64,000 bases of DNA, taken from the NCBI RefSeq assembly GCF_000280905.1, contig NZ_ALAP01000032.1:154184-218183 (forward strand), in the 5' to 3' direction. A program made the translations under genes and the position numbers. The notes under the pieces are model-generated. The model searched no databases. It was given only the letters and a program-made list of their open reading frames with translations, and was not told the DNA's origin. Positions 63,940 through 64,000 of this stretch are shown piece by piece (position 1 is the first letter of the stretch; the number at the start of each line of letters is the position of its first letter). This DNA comes from Streptomyces sp. AA1529 (GTDB lineage Bacteria; Actinomycetota; Actinomycetes; Streptomycetales; Streptomycetaceae).

Positions 63940-64000
63940 CCAGGAATCCGAAATCAGCTCGGAAACGAGCAGGGTCAAGATTCTGGTAAGGTCGGAGACA
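63940..64000 (+). promoter_or_regulatory. Possible rRNA operon leader at the right edge
   Basis: The final bases, notably TTCTGGTAAGGTCGGAGACA (63981-64000) with TAAGGT as a -10-like hexamer and GGAAACGAGC before it, resemble the upstream leader of Streptomyces 16S rRNA genes as I recall it. The window ends before any rRNA, so this is a recognition-based guess. Confidence 0.35.

Overview
The window is chromosomal DNA from a high-G+C actinomycete, almost certainly Streptomyces. The support is the very high G+C with G/C-ending codons, many GTG and a few TTG starts, and a gene order (dxr, membrane protease, ispG, proS, rimP-nusA-ylxR-infB, rbfA-truB-ribF, a type VII secretion cluster, rpsO-pnp, dapB, thyX, dapA, rnj) that I recognise as the conserved Streptomyces core.

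Layout. 1-14.3 kb is metabolic and partly variable: gabT, a membrane-anchored P-loop ATPase, a PucR-type regulator and an aldehyde dehydrogenase (a likely GABA/polyamine catabolic module); a TetR regulator with its operator over its own start codon, a phosphotriesterase-like hydrolase and a metallophosphoesterase; the scar of a deleted two-component system; and an acyl-CoA dehydrogenase. 14.4-24.2 kb holds two MEP-pathway genes (dxr, ispG) around a site-2 protease, two acetyltransferases, proS, an aminoglycoside-phosphotransferase-like kinase, and a lipoprotein/ferritin-like pair. 24.4-32.9 kb is the translation and RNA-modification block rimP, nusA, ylxR, infB, DUF503, rbfA, truB, ribF.

33.0-53.1 kb is an ESX/type VII secretion locus. 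It encodes an EspI-like ParA-type ATPase, a conserved unknown, EccE, EccB, a mycosin, an unassigned helical protein, a WXG-containing protein with a long disordered tail (EspB-like in layout), a second mycosin, two WXG100 proteins, a DUF397 protein, the three-ATPase-domain EccC, and EccD. No EccA-type AAA ATPase, EspG, PE or PPE gene is seen. The section from about 41.8 to 46.6 kb is visibly less G+C-biased than its surroundings and carries the least familiar genes, so it is the best candidate for something undescribed.

53.2-63.8 kb returns to core genes: rpsO, pnp, an M16 protease, dapB, small membrane proteins, thyX, dapA and RNase J. The last bases resemble the leader that precedes Streptomyces rRNA operons. 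Many intergenic regions carry strong GC-rich hairpins that delimit transcription units. Several sit where they could regulate rather than simply terminate: in the rnj leader, at the pnp/M16 junction, between the two WXG100 genes, and just after a promoter-like sequence upstream of dapA. No tRNA, CRISPR array, insertion sequence or prophage was found.
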